NCBI GenBank assembly: GCA_023248215.1
Contig: JAHFEW010000039.1
Coordinates: 1-39,987 of the forward strand
Length of the DNA stretch: 39,987 nt
Reading direction: 5' to 3'
DNA from: Nitrospira sp.
GTDB taxonomy: Bacteria > Nitrospirota > Nitrospiria > Nitrospirales > Nitrospiraceae
Part shown: in pieces, positions 25,289 through 33,807 of the stretch
How positions within the stretch are numbered: the stretch's first letter is position 1
Layout of the letters: every line of letters starts with the position of its first letter
Made by a program: the position numbers and the translations under genes
The notes under the pieces: model-generated
The model's database searches: none
What the model was told of the DNA's origin: nothing
What the model saw: the letters and a program-made list of their open reading frames with translations, nothing else

Positions 25289-26099
25289 CCGGACCCTGAC
25301 AGGACCGATCGCGTTTCTCGGCGGTGGGCAAATGGCGGAGGCCTTGATCGGCGGATTGCTGGCGGCCCGCGTCGGCGAACCGGCCTCGATTGCTGCCACG
25401 GATCCTATTGCCGCCCGCCGAGATGTGCTCAAGGCCCGCTTCGGCATTCAGGTCGGTGAGAACAATACGACTGCTGTTCGCGCGGCTGATATGGTGGTCC
25501 TGGCGGTGAAGCCCCAGGCGATGCCAGCGCTGCTCAATGACGTGGGGCAGGCCATGACCGGGAAATTAGTCGTGTCCATTGCGGCCGGGGTGACCACCGC
25601 CTGGATTCGTGAACGGATCGTGGCGCCGAGAGGAATCGTGCGGGCGATGCCCAATATGCCGGCGTTGGTGCGTGAAGGGGTGACGGCGCTGGCCTATCAG
25701 GCGGATCTCCCCGCAGACGATCTGGCCGCCGTGCGGGTTCTGTTCGAAGCAGTCGGGTCGGTGGTCTCGGTCGAGGAACGACTCATGGATGCCGTGACCG
25801 GTTTGAGCGGAAGCGGGCCGGCCTATGTGTTCGTGGCCATCGAAGCGCTGGCCGACGGTGGAGTGAAGATGGGATTGCCGCGGGCGACGGCGGAACTGCT
25901 TGCCGCGCAGACGGTGTTGGGCGCCGCTCGGATGGTCCTGGAGTGCGGCGAGCACCCGGCTCGGCTGAAGGATCAGGTGGCCTCGCCGGGAGGCACCACC
26001 ATCGCCGGGTTGCATCAGTTGGAGTCCGGAGGACTGCGGAGCTGTTTGATGGCGGCCGTCGAGGCGGCCACGAATCGATCACAGGAGTTGGGACGCTGA
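25281..26099 (+). CDS. proC: Pyrroline-5-carboxylate reductase ProC
   Basis: A 272-residue NAD(P)H enzyme catalysing the last step of proline synthesis. The Rossmann start IAFLGGGQMAEALIGGLL is followed by VVLAVKPQAM, the RAMPNMPALVREG segment, SGSGPAYVF, and the C-terminal motif SPGGTTIAGLHQLE. The GTG at 25281 overlaps the yggS stop by eight bases and has GGAG six bases upstream. A longer ORF to 25227 lies wholly within yggS. In B. subtilis-type clusters sepF occupies roughly this position between ylmE and ylmG; here it is proC, as in the E. coli yggS-proC-yggT arrangement. Confidence 0.95.
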   Translation: MTSRTLTGPIAFLGGGQMAEALIGGLLAARVGEPASIAATDPIAARRDVLKARFGIQVGENNTTAVRAADMVVLAVKPQAMPALLNDVGQAMTGKLVVSIAAGVTTAWIRERIVAPRGIVRAMPNMPALVREGVTALAYQADLPADDLAAVRVLFEAVGSVVSVEERLMDAVTGLSGSGPAYVFVAIEALADGGVKMGLPRATAELLAAQTVLGAARMVLECGEHPARLKDQVASPGGTTIAGLHQLESGGLRSCLMAAVEAATNRSQELGR

Positions 26100-26395
26100 T
26101 GTTTGTGATGAGCAATGTGCTGCAGGGTGCGGCGACGGTGTTGGATACGGTGTTGTGGCTCTATATGTGGGTCATTATCGCCCGCGCGTTGATTTCGTGG
26201 GTCAACCCGGATCCCTGGAATCCGATCGTGCAATTTCTGGAGCGCGCGACGGAACCGGTGCTCGCGCCGATCCGTCGCCTCGTGGGATGGCGCATGAACA
26301 TGGATCTCTCGCCGATGATTGCCATTCTGATCCTTGTCTTTTTGCAGTATGCCGTGGTTCAATCGTTACGTGATATCGCCGTGCGGATGCATTAA
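26099..26395 (+). CDS. yggT: YggT family membrane protein (YlmG)
   Basis: A 98-residue membrane protein with two hydrophobic segments: about 8-32 (LQGAATVLDTVLWLYMWVII) and about 73-90 (MIAILILVFLQYAVV). Between them are the conserved ISWVNPDPWNPIVQFLERAT and EPVLAPIRRLV stretches that define the family. YggT/YlmG proteins influence division-site or nucleoid organisation and osmotic tolerance in some bacteria and plastids; the mechanism is unknown. Its ATG overlaps the proC stop (TGATG), implying coupled translation. An alternative Met is three codons downstream. Confidence 0.88.
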   Translation: MFVMSNVLQGAATVLDTVLWLYMWVIIARALISWVNPDPWNPIVQFLERATEPVLAPIRRLVGWRMNMDLSPMIAILILVFLQYAVVQSLRDIAVRMH

Positions 26396-26416
26396 CCGTC
26401 GGGCAAGAGGTGTCGC

Positions 26417-26929
26417 ATGAAAATCACTCCCATCGACATTCAGCAGATGGTCTTCCAGGTCAAGTTCCGAGGTTATGATCGGGACGAAGTCAACCGGTTT
26501 CTGGAAGAATTGGCGCTGACCGTTGAGAATTTGAACCGAGACAACAGTGCCCTTCGCGATAAGCTTGTCATCACGGAGCAGCAGGTCGCTGATCTGCGGC
26601 GTACGGAGACGACGCTCTCGAATACGTTAGTATCGGCACAGACGCTGGCCGAGGATGTGAAGCGGTCCGCGCAGCGGGAATCCGACTTGATCGTGAAGGA
26701 AGCCGAGCTGAAGGCGAGCGAAATTATCCGGCAGGCCCGGGTGAGCCTCGCCGATATGCAGCGCGGCCTTTCGGACCTGCAGAAACAACGTCTGATGATG
26801 GTGGAGCGATTCCGGTCGACCTTGCGTTCGTTCGAGCGAATGTTGGAAGTCGAAGAAAGTGACGCGTATCAGTCTGATTCTGCATCGGTCGAGGGCAAGC
26901 TGGCCGGCGAATCAAGTTCTACGCGTTGA
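26417..26929 (+). CDS. divIVA: DivIVA domain protein
   Basis: A 170-residue coiled-coil protein. The N-terminal lipid-binding module is recognisable: MKITPIDIQQMVFQVKFRGY followed by DRDEVNRFLEELA. Long heptad-rich helices follow (about 30-145), ending in a Ser/Glu-rich tail. DivIVA binds negatively curved membrane at poles and septa and recruits division or polar proteins. It is the classical last gene of Gram-positive ylm clusters, which makes its presence behind a DAP-type dcw cluster notable. AAGAGG lies about nine bases before the ATG. No clear terminator follows in the 95 bp before the next gene. Confidence 0.92.
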   Translation: MKITPIDIQQMVFQVKFRGYDRDEVNRFLEELALTVENLNRDNSALRDKLVITEQQVADLRRTETTLSNTLVSAQTLAEDVKRSAQRESDLIVKEAELKASEIIRQARVSLADMQRGLSDLQKQRLMMVERFRSTLRSFERMLEVEESDAYQSDSASVEGKLAGESSSTR

Positions 26930-27024
26930 GAGCCCTGCGCCCTGTTGGAATTCCCTCCTCGCCCGCATCAATACGTTGGCCGGCTGGGTCACTCGCCTTG
27001 TGAACCGGACGTAGACTCCTATCC

Positions 27025-28155
27025 ATGACAACCTCAGGCTCAATTCAGTCGGCGCTGCAGGGGGCCGTCGACGACGGCACATTTCCCGGTGCTGTGCTCG
27101 CAGTTCGGTTGCGGGGGGCGTTGGTCTATGAAGGCGCCGTCGGGTGCCTGTCCCTGCAGTTTCCTGGCAATGCGGTGACAGCCCAAACGTGCTACGACCT
27201 TGCGTCTCTGACCAAGGTGCTAGCGACCACGACGGCGTGGGTGCTTCTGATCCAGAATGGACAAGTGGCGCTGGACGATCGGATCGATCGTATCCTTGAG
27301 GAGCTTCGAGGCAGTCCGGTCGGCGTGGCGACGGTGCGGCAATTACTCACGCACAGTTCCGGCCTTCCTGGATGGCGTCCGTATTATGAGTGGATTGCGG
27401 CGACCGAGGCGACTCAGCCCGGGTTTCTTGGGAGCGCTTCGGCGCGTCAGGCTATGCTGGGCTACATTGCGAAGGAAGACCTGCTCTACGAGCGCGGCTC
27501 GCGCAGCCTCTATAGCGACCTTGGGTTCATGCTGCTCGGATTCGCCGTGGAGCGCCTGTCGGGTGAATCGCTCGGACAGTTTTGTAGGGGGCGGATCTAC
27601 GATCCGCTTGATGCCCATCCGCTTACGTATGTGCCGCGCGGGCCACTCGCCCTGCATGCCGCGCCACCTGGGTCGCCGCTTCCGATCGCTCCCACCGAAG
27701 AGGATGCCTGGCGTGGGCGAACGCTGTGTGGTGAGGTGCATGATGAAAATGCGTTTGCATTGGGTGGGGTGGCCGGTCATGCCGGATTATTCGGGACGGC
27801 TCGAGCCGTGCTCGCGGTGGCGCAAGCTTGGCTGGACGGCCGTCGAGGGCAGGCCGGGCTGTTGGAGCCGGACCTCGCCACACAATTCACGACGCGGCAA
27901 CAGACGGTTCCAAATTCCAGTTGGGCTTTGGGGTGGGACACGCCCTCAGCGCCGTCTTCTTCAGGAGCGCTCTTTTCCCCCGAGTCGTTCGGTCATCTCG
28001 GGTATACCGGCACTTCGTTATGGATCGATCCGGTGAAGGAACTGGAAGTGGTGCTGCTCTCGAATCGTGTGCATCCCACGAGAAGGAACGAGCGCATTCG
28101 GGCTTTCCGCCCGCTGATTCATGATCTAGTTTGTCGGGAAGTTCTGGGCGGTTAG
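27025..28155 (+). CDS. Serine hydrolase, class C beta-lactamase-like fold
   Basis: A 376-residue protein of the beta-lactamase/PBP4*-like family (COG1680). The catalytic triad motifs are all present: SLTK (61-64), YSD (163-165; Tyr163) and GHLGYTGTS near residue 333 in place of KTG. HSSGLPGW at 110 and LGFMLLGFAVE after the Tyr are typical of the family. Members include esterases, D-aminopeptidases and carboxypeptidases; the substrate cannot be read here. No signal peptide is visible (MTTSGSIQSA start), so it appears cytoplasmic. A muropeptide-related role is suggested only by its position after the cell-wall cluster. Its stop codon overlaps that of the next, convergent gene. There is no clear ribosome binding site. 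Confidence 0.85.
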   Translation: MTTSGSIQSALQGAVDDGTFPGAVLAVRLRGALVYEGAVGCLSLQFPGNAVTAQTCYDLASLTKVLATTTAWVLLIQNGQVALDDRIDRILEELRGSPVGVATVRQLLTHSSGLPGWRPYYEWIAATEATQPGFLGSASARQAMLGYIAKEDLLYERGSRSLYSDLGFMLLGFAVERLSGESLGQFCRGRIYDPLDAHPLTYVPRGPLALHAAPPGSPLPIAPTEEDAWRGRTLCGEVHDENAFALGGVAGHAGLFGTARAVLAVAQAWLDGRRGQAGLLEPDLATQFTTRQQTVPNSSWALGWDTPSAPSSSGALFSPESFGHLGYTGTSLWIDPVKELEVVLLSNRVHPTRRNERIRAFRPLIHDLVCREVLGG

Positions 28156-28472
28156 GACGGCAGGTCTGGATAGTCGGTCCAAGTTTCTTTTTCGGCCAGG
28201 TACCGGGTGCCTTTGAAATTCACGCGTGTGCGCAACTGGGTAAATCCGAAACCCAAGAGCTTCTCGACGACGGACTTGACGGCTGCGCCTGTAGTTGGAT
28301 GTGCCGTTCCCTCAACGGCGAAGGCTTCATAGGTCACCTTCCCGGCATATCCTCCCGCAACGCGATTGACGAGGACTGCCCGGTTAAAGGAACGATCGCT
28401 TGGATCGATGCCTTCGACTTGGTGCCGTTCGATTAAACCCTCTTTTTTGAAGAGGAGAGGGAGCCCACTCAT
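28152..28472 (-). CDS. Small conserved-looking protein of unknown function
   Basis: A 106-residue soluble protein with mixed alpha/beta character and no signal or membrane segment. GGAGG lies five bases before the ATG (28478-28482 on the plus strand reads CCTCC), strong support for a real gene. I recognise no family. It is basic in the C-terminal half (LGFGFTQLRTRVNFKGTRYL) and starts MSGLPLLFKKEGLIERHQVE. It converges on the serine hydrolase gene with interlocked stops: TAA read from 28154 down to 28152, and TAG at 28153-28155. It is divergent from pgsA with about 127 bp between starts. Confidence 0.7.
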   Translation of the reverse strand: MSGLPLLFKKEGLIERHQVEGIDPSDRSFNRAVLVNRVAGGYAGKVTYEAFAVEGTAHPTTGAAVKSVVEKLLGFGFTQLRTRVNFKGTRYLAEKETWTDYPDLPS

Positions 28473-28552
28473 ACAAACCTCCGTCGATCAGTCGTGAGGA
28501 GAACGTCAAGAGATCAGATTATAGGGACCTGCCTGCTGGAGTGCAACCGTCG

Positions 28553-28582
28553 TTGACAAGGTTCCTCAGGCCTTTCTATGAT
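28553..28582 (+). promoter_or_regulatory. Sigma70-type promoter ahead of the CDP-alcohol phosphatidyltransferase
   Basis: TTGACA (28553-28558), an 18 bp spacer and TATGAT (28577-28582). Transcription would begin near 28589, leaving only about 11 nt of leader before ATG 28600 or 17 nt before ATG 28606. Confidence 0.65.
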
Positions 28583-28599
28583 GCGCCAGCCATTTTTCG

Positions 28600-29142
28600 A
28601 TGAACATGAATGTTCCTAACAGCCTCACGATCCTGCGTATCCTGTTGATTCCAGTCTATGTGGGCTTGCTCAACTATGAGCAATTCGACTATGCGCTGGC
28701 GACTCTCTTCATCGCCGGGCTGACGGATGCGCTCGACGGCACCATCGCCCGCGTCGCCAACCAACGGACCAAACTCGGGGAGGTGCTGGATCCCCTCGCG
28801 GACAAGCTCATGCTCACGACGGGGTTCATTACACTGTCCGTGATGCATCTGGTCCCGCTCTGGATCACCATTCTAGTGGCCAGTCGCGACCTGATGTTGA
28901 TGTTGGGAGCGGCCGTCGCCCATTTCACCAATACGCAGGTCGATATTTCGCCGACCGTGTTGGGGAAGGGGACTACGTTAGTCCAACTGACGACGCTGGT
29001 AGCCGTCGTCTTTTTCGCATCGCGGCGGCTGGAGCTCGCCACGCTTGATCCGCTCCTGTATGTGATGGGTGGCGTCACGCTGCTGTCCGGCCTGCACTAT
29101 CTCTCTCGGGGTTATTGCCACGTCACTTCCAGTCAGGCGTAA
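28600..29142 (+). CDS. pgsA: CDP-alcohol phosphatidyltransferase, probable PgsA
   Basis: A 180-residue integral membrane enzyme. The family signature D-x2-DG-x2-AR-x8-G-x3-D-x3-D is complete in DALDGTIARVANQRTKLGEV followed by LDPLADK. NVPNSLTILRILLIPVYVGL at the start matches phosphatidylglycerophosphate synthases, which transfer phosphatidyl from CDP-diacylglycerol to glycerol-3-phosphate. Four to five hydrophobic segments follow. Related cardiolipin or phosphatidylserine synthases share the motif, so the substrate is likely but not certain. The ATG at 28600 or two codons later may be used. It has its own promoter and stands apart from its neighbours. Confidence 0.85.
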   Translation: MNMNVPNSLTILRILLIPVYVGLLNYEQFDYALATLFIAGLTDALDGTIARVANQRTKLGEVLDPLADKLMLTTGFITLSVMHLVPLWITILVASRDLMLMLGAAVAHFTNTQVDISPTVLGKGTTLVQLTTLVAVVFFASRRLELATLDPLLYVMGGVTLLSGLHYLSRGYCHVTSSQA

Positions 29143-29207
29143 CAAGCCATCGTTTCTCTGAGCCGCTCATTCCGACTTCCGAATCTGTCTTGCTTTCCTG
29201 CAATCGT

Positions 29208-29236
29208 TTGACAGTTTTTAGGTCGTCTTATAGACT
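29208..29236 (+). promoter_or_regulatory. Candidate promoter of the pilC-pilS-pilR block
   Basis: TTGACA (29208-29213) is followed by two possible -10 boxes: TATAGA at 29229 (15 bp spacer) and TAGACT at 29231 (17 bp spacer). Each matches four of six consensus positions. It lies about 70 bp before the pilC start, in the 161 bp gap after pgsA. Confidence 0.45.
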
Positions 29237-29303
29237 TCGATCATAGTTTCCCGCTGCATACGCGCGTGTCCTGCCTGGCGGTCAAAGGAGTGGAAACAGA
29301 CTT

Positions 29304-30521
29304 ATGAGCACATTCGCCTACGTCGGACGAAACCGTCAGGGTGCTGTGAAAAAGGGCGAACTCAGCGCCAAGACGAGAGATGAGGCGGTGGACCAGCTTC
29401 GCAAGCAGCAGGTCGTCGTGACCAGTCTGGAAGAAAAATCAGGCAAGGGCGGGAAATTCAAATTTAGTCTTGGGAGCGGACTCACCGACAAGGACCTGGT
29501 GGTGTTCACCCGTCAATTCGGGACGATGATCAACGCCGGGTTGCCGTTGATTCAGTGCCTCGACATCCTGTCCACTCAATCGGAAAACAAAGTCCTGCAA
29601 GAAACGGTCGGAGACGTGAAGAACAGCGTGGAGGCAGGGTCCACGTTCTCCGATGCGTTGAAGAAACACCCGAAAGTGTTCGACGAGCTCTATATCAACA
29701 TGATCCACGCCGGTGAAGTCGGCGGCCTGCTGGATACGATTCTCACCCGTTTAGCCAAGCACATTGAAAAAGCGATGAAGCTGAAGGGGCAGATCAAGTC
29801 GGCTATGGTCTACCCCTCGGCCATTGTCGGTGTCGCGATCATCGTCATCAGCGTGCTCATGGTGTGGGTGATTCCGGTTTTCGCCCAAATGTTTCTCGAG
29901 ATGTCGGGTGGAAAAATCGGGTTGCCGGGTCCGACCCAGCTGGTGATCGACATCAGCAACTTTTTCCAGAGCTACTGGTATTTCATGGGCGGCGCCCTTG
30001 TAGGCATGATTATCGGGATCAAGCGGTACTATGGAACGGTCAACGGTCGCGTGGTCATCGACCGCCTGCTGCTCAAACTCCCAATTGTCGGAGACCTGAT
30101 TAGAAAAGCGTCCGTCGCCAAGTTCACGCGTACGTTGGGCACCTTGATCACCAGTGGTGTGCCGTTGCTCGAAGGACTGAGTATTTGTGCCAAGACCTCC
30201 GGCAATAAGGTGATCGAGGAAGCGCTCATGAACGCACGGGTGAGCATCAGCGGCGGGAAAACGATCTCCGAACCGCTGGCTAAGTGCAATGTGTTTCCCA
30301 AAATGGTCACCCACATGATCGCCGTCGGGGAGTCTACCGGCGCGCTTGATGCGATGCTGGGCAAGATCGCCGACTTTTATGAAGATGAGGTCGACCAGGC
30401 GGTGGACACGCTGACCTCGCTTCTCGAACCGATCATGATGGTGGTGTTGGGTACCATCATCGGGTTTATCGTCATCGCGATGTATCTTCCGATCTTCACG
30501 ATGGCGCAGGCCATCCAATAA
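29304..30521 (+). CDS. pilC: Type IV pilus inner-membrane platform protein PilC (GspF family)
   Basis: A 405-residue GspF/PilC protein, full-length. Two tandem T2SSF domains are evident: the first with FTRQFGTMINAGLPLIQCLD and MIHAGEVGGLLDTIL, the second with FTRTLGTLITSGVPLLEGLS and MIAVGESTGALDAML. Three membrane segments lie around 170-195, 220-240 and 375-398. PilC anchors the PilB/PilT motors and couples them to pilin assembly. LEPIMMVVLGTIIGFIVIAM at the end is characteristic. An AAAGGAG is 13 bases upstream. No pilB, pilT or pilin gene is in the window; pilS-pilR follow. Confidence 0.94.
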   Translation: MSTFAYVGRNRQGAVKKGELSAKTRDEAVDQLRKQQVVVTSLEEKSGKGGKFKFSLGSGLTDKDLVVFTRQFGTMINAGLPLIQCLDILSTQSENKVLQETVGDVKNSVEAGSTFSDALKKHPKVFDELYINMIHAGEVGGLLDTILTRLAKHIEKAMKLKGQIKSAMVYPSAIVGVAIIVISVLMVWVIPVFAQMFLEMSGGKIGLPGPTQLVIDISNFFQSYWYFMGGALVGMIIGIKRYYGTVNGRVVIDRLLLKLPIVGDLIRKASVAKFTRTLGTLITSGVPLLEGLSICAKTSGNKVIEEALMNARVSISGGKTISEPLAKCNVFPKMVTHMIAVGESTGALDAMLGKIADFYEDEVDQAVDTLTSLLEPIMMVVLGTIIGFIVIAMYLPIFTMAQAIQ

Positions 30522-30613
30522 CGACGCTGCACAGTCGAGTCTGTCCTCTGGCGTGAGGGCCTGATCGTTCGAGAGGGCACCGCGCCGCACATCCACAGGG
30601 CACTGCGCCCCCC

Positions 30614-32422
30614 ATGCTGTCCTCGGCCGATCCAATCCGAACAGACGGAGACGAGCCGTCGCTCCTCACTCGAGCGCTGCCTGCGGGCGCCGAGGCAGCG
30701 CAGCGCGCGCCGGCGGTCGAGCGATCGATGCCTGAGCTGAAAACCAGACTCCATTGGTTGATGGGCCTCCGCGTCGTCGTGGTGACGCTCATGCTGGGGC
30801 TGTCATTGGCCTTTCAAGCGACGCGCGGCGAACTCGCAGTGACCTTCTCCGCCCTGATCATCTTCACCTACCTCATCACCATCGTGTACGCCCTAATGCT
30901 GCGCTATTTGACGGCTTCCGGCGCATTGACGGTCTTCACGTGGGTACAGGTGGGGATGGATTTTGTCTTGGAAACCATCCTCGTGGCGAGGACCGGCGGC
31001 ATCGAGAGTCCGTTCGCGGTGCTGTATGTGATTACTGTCACGGTCGCCAGTCTCGTTCCTCGCCGGCGTGTCGGGCTGGTGACTGGAGCCGGCTGCACGC
31101 TGTTGTTTGGGTTGATAACGGTTGTTCAGTATGTCGGCCTTTTGCCCTCCTCCGCTTGGCTGGCCCCCAGTAAACTCGCCGGGGCCGAAACGTGGCAAAC
31201 ATTTGGAGTGTATGGTCTTGCGTTTCTGGTCGTCGGGTTCTTGAGCGGCGTGCTCGCCGACCAGCTTCGCCGTGCCGACCAGTCGTTGCGGGAGAAGGAA
31301 CAGGGTCTCACGCGCCTGCAGGTCTTCCATGAGAATATCGTGCGGAGCATCAGTAGCGGGGTGTTTACAACCGACGAAGCGGGCCGCATCACCTCGTTCA
31401 ATCCGGCGGCGCACGAAGTGACGGGATATGCGTTTCCGGAAGTCCAGGGACGCTCCTGGCGGGAGGTGTTCAATTGGCATCCCAGCGAACCGTCGGAGGA
31501 AACCGAAGTGACGTCGCTGGCTCCCGTCCGGTTTGAAGTGGAATGTCAGCGCGCGGACGGCAGCCGACTCGTGCTGGGAATGACCGTGTCTCCCTTGCAT
31601 GAGCAAGGCACGCAGCGCGGATTGGTCGGCGTGTTCAAGGATCTGACGCAAATTCGATATTTGGAAGAGGAGATGCGCCGGCGGGAATGGCTTGCCAACC
31701 TGGGCGAGATGTCGGCCGGGATGGCGCATGAAATCCGCAATCCGCTCGGCGCCCTGGCCGGGGCCATGCAAATGTTGCGGCAGGATGTCGGGTCGGACGA
31801 AACCAGCCAGCGGCTCATGGATATTGCGATCCGGGAAGCGAAACGGCTCGACAATATCATCACCGAGTTTCTGCAGTACGCGCGTCCGCCCGCATTGAAT
31901 TTATCGGAGCACGATTTGAACAAAGTTCTTGCCGATACGTTGGATCTGATCCAACATGAAGCGCGATCTCGAAAAGGAATTACCATCATTCCCAAGGCGG
32001 CGTCCGGGGTGTTGACGGCGCAGGTCGATCAAGACCAGTTGAAACAGGTGTTCTGGAATCTAGCCGTGAACGCCTTCGATGCGATGTCCGGCGGAGGCAC
32101 TCTGACGATTGCGACGGGATTGCGGCGGGTCGAAGTCGGTGGTCGCCGCACCAGCGTGATCGAAATTGCGTTTCAGGATAACGGGGAAGGGATTCCCAAG
32201 CCGAATTTCGACAAAATCTTTCTTCCGTTTTTTACCACGAAAAAAGAAGGCTCCGGGTTGGGGCTGGCTCAGGTCCATCGCATCGTGGATTTGCACGGCG
32301 GGTGGATCAAAGTCGAGAGCGATGTCGGGAATGGAGCACGGTTTGTCGTGTGTCTCCCGCAGGCCCCAGAGACCGGCGTGCGCTTGTGGCATGAAGGAAG
32401 GGAACCGTGGAAAAGATTTTAG
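30614..32422 (+). CDS. pilS: Sensor histidine kinase PilS-like
   Basis: A 602-residue membrane kinase. After a ~40-residue polar stretch come about six membrane helices (47-215, the PilS-type sensor region). A PAS domain (about 240-345, FTTDEAGRITSFNPAA) follows, then the HisKA box SAGMAHEIRNPLG with phospho-acceptor His372. The ATPase domain has all boxes: N (FWNLAVNAFDA), G1 (DNGEGIP), F (FFTTK) and G2 (GSGLGLAQ). In Pseudomonas, PilS senses pilin in the membrane and controls PilR. An ATG at 30728 would remove the polar stretch and is a possible true start, as neither has a clear ribosome binding site. It overlaps pilR by 16 bases. Confidence 0.88.
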   Translation: MLSSADPIRTDGDEPSLLTRALPAGAEAAQRAPAVERSMPELKTRLHWLMGLRVVVVTLMLGLSLAFQATRGELAVTFSALIIFTYLITIVYALMLRYLTASGALTVFTWVQVGMDFVLETILVARTGGIESPFAVLYVITVTVASLVPRRRVGLVTGAGCTLLFGLITVVQYVGLLPSSAWLAPSKLAGAETWQTFGVYGLAFLVVGFLSGVLADQLRRADQSLREKEQGLTRLQVFHENIVRSISSGVFTTDEAGRITSFNPAAHEVTGYAFPEVQGRSWREVFNWHPSEPSEETEVTSLAPVRFEVECQRADGSRLVLGMTVSPLHEQGTQRGLVGVFKDLTQIRYLEEEMRRREWLANLGEMSAGMAHEIRNPLGALAGAMQMLRQDVGSDETSQRLMDIAIREAKRLDNIITEFLQYARPPALNLSEHDLNKVLADTLDLIQHEARSRKGITIIPKAASGVLTAQVDQDQLKQVFWNLAVNAFDAMSGGGTLTIATGLRRVEVGGRRTSVIEIAFQDNGEGIPKPNFDKIFLPFFTTKKEGSGLGLAQVHRIVDLHGGWIKVESDVGNGARFVVCLPQAPETGVRLWHEGREPWKRF

Positions 32423-33786
32423 TCGTTGATGACGAACAGAGCTTGCGTGATGTCTTGAGCATCATGTTGAAGCGAGCTGGATATGCCGTCACGCTGGCCT
32501 CGGATGGTGAGGAGGCGATCGGGCATATTCAGAAGGAAATTTTTGATCTCGTCATCACGGACCTCAAGATGCCCAAAGTGGGCGGCCTTGAGGTATTGAA
32601 AGCCGTGAAGGCCGCTTCGCCGGAAACCGTCGTGCTGATGATCACGGCGTTCGCGTCGGCCGAGTCGGCGGTCGAGGCGATGAAGCACGGGGCCTACGAC
32701 TACCTCACCAAACCGTTTCAGGTCGATGAAGTGCAGTTGATCATCCGCAACGCGATCGAACGGCGGCGGCTCTCCACGGAGAATATGCTCCTCAAGCGGG
32801 AGTTGGCCAGTCAGTCGTCGTTTTCCCAAATCATCGGCCAGAGCGAGGCGATGCAGAAGGTCTATGACGTCATCAAGAAGGTGGCCGATTCCAAGAGTAA
32901 TGTGCTGATCGGCGGCGAAAGCGGCACCGGCAAGGAACTGGTGGCGCGGGCCATCCACTACAACAGTGCGCGTGCGCCGATGTCGTTTGTGACGGTCAAC
33001 TGCAGTGCGGTGCCGGAAACCTTGCTGGAAAGTGAGTTGTTCGGCCACATGAAGGGCTCGTTTACGGGCGCGATCGCCAACAAGGCCGGTCTGTTCGAAG
33101 TGGCCAACGGCGGCACCATCTTTCTCGACGAGATCGGCGATACGACGCCGGCCATTCAAGTGAAACTACTGCGTGTCATCCAAGAACGAGAGTTCCGGCG
33201 GGTGGGCGGCACCCAGGACGTGAAGGTCGATGTCCGCATCGTCGCGGCAACCAATCGGGACCTGGAGAAGGCGGTGGCCGAAGGCGCCTTCCGAGAAGAC
33301 CTCTATTACCGGCTGGATGTGATCCCGATCAAGCTCCCGCCGTTGCGCATGCGGACCGGTGATATTCCGTTGCTGAGCCAACATTTCCTGGAGAAATTTT
33401 CCAAGGAAAGTGGTAAACCAGTTCCGACGATGAGCCAGGAGGCCATGCGCGTGCTATTGGCGCATGAGTGGCGAGGCAACGTTCGTGAATTGGAGAACGT
33501 GGTCGAACGCGTCGTGGCTTTCACCACGGGATCGTCGGTGACGGATGCGGATATTCGCGGATGGCTCCACAAGCCGGTGAACAACCAGCAGGCCCTGCCG
33601 ACCGAGTTGCCGGAGGATGGCCTGGATCTGGAAGGGCTCATCAACACGATCGAGAAGGGGTTGCTCCTGAAAGCCCTCGAACGGAGTCAGTGGGTCAAGA
33701 AACGGGCTGCGCGATTGTTGCGGCTGAATACTCGATCGTTCCGGTACCGTCTCGAAAAATACGAAATCAAAGGAGGCCGGGATTAG
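32407..33786 (+). CDS. pilR: Sigma54-dependent response regulator PilR-like
   Basis: A 459-residue NtrC-family activator. The receiver domain (1-120) has VVDDE and phospho-acceptor Asp52 in LVITDLKMP. The AAA+ domain has Walker A GESGTGKE (170-177), the sigma54 loop GSFTGA (217-222, a variant of GAFTGA that PilR proteins also carry), and Walker B GGTIFLDEIGD. A Fis-type helix-turn-helix (KKRAARLLRLNTRSFRYRLE) closes the protein. It should activate sigma54 promoters, classically pilin; no target is visible here. It starts with GTG at 32407 inside the end of pilS. Confidence 0.93.
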   Translation: MEKILVVDDEQSLRDVLSIMLKRAGYAVTLASDGEEAIGHIQKEIFDLVITDLKMPKVGGLEVLKAVKAASPETVVLMITAFASAESAVEAMKHGAYDYLTKPFQVDEVQLIIRNAIERRRLSTENMLLKRELASQSSFSQIIGQSEAMQKVYDVIKKVADSKSNVLIGGESGTGKELVARAIHYNSARAPMSFVTVNCSAVPETLLESELFGHMKGSFTGAIANKAGLFEVANGGTIFLDEIGDTTPAIQVKLLRVIQEREFRRVGGTQDVKVDVRIVAATNRDLEKAVAEGAFREDLYYRLDVIPIKLPPLRMRTGDIPLLSQHFLEKFSKESGKPVPTMSQEAMRVLLAHEWRGNVRELENVVERVVAFTTGSSVTDADIRGWLHKPVNNQQALPTELPEDGLDLEGLINTIEKGLLLKALERSQWVKKRAARLLRLNTRSFRYRLEKYEIKGGRD

Positions 33787-33807
33787 CGCCGCCCCAGTGA
33801 TCTGCGA

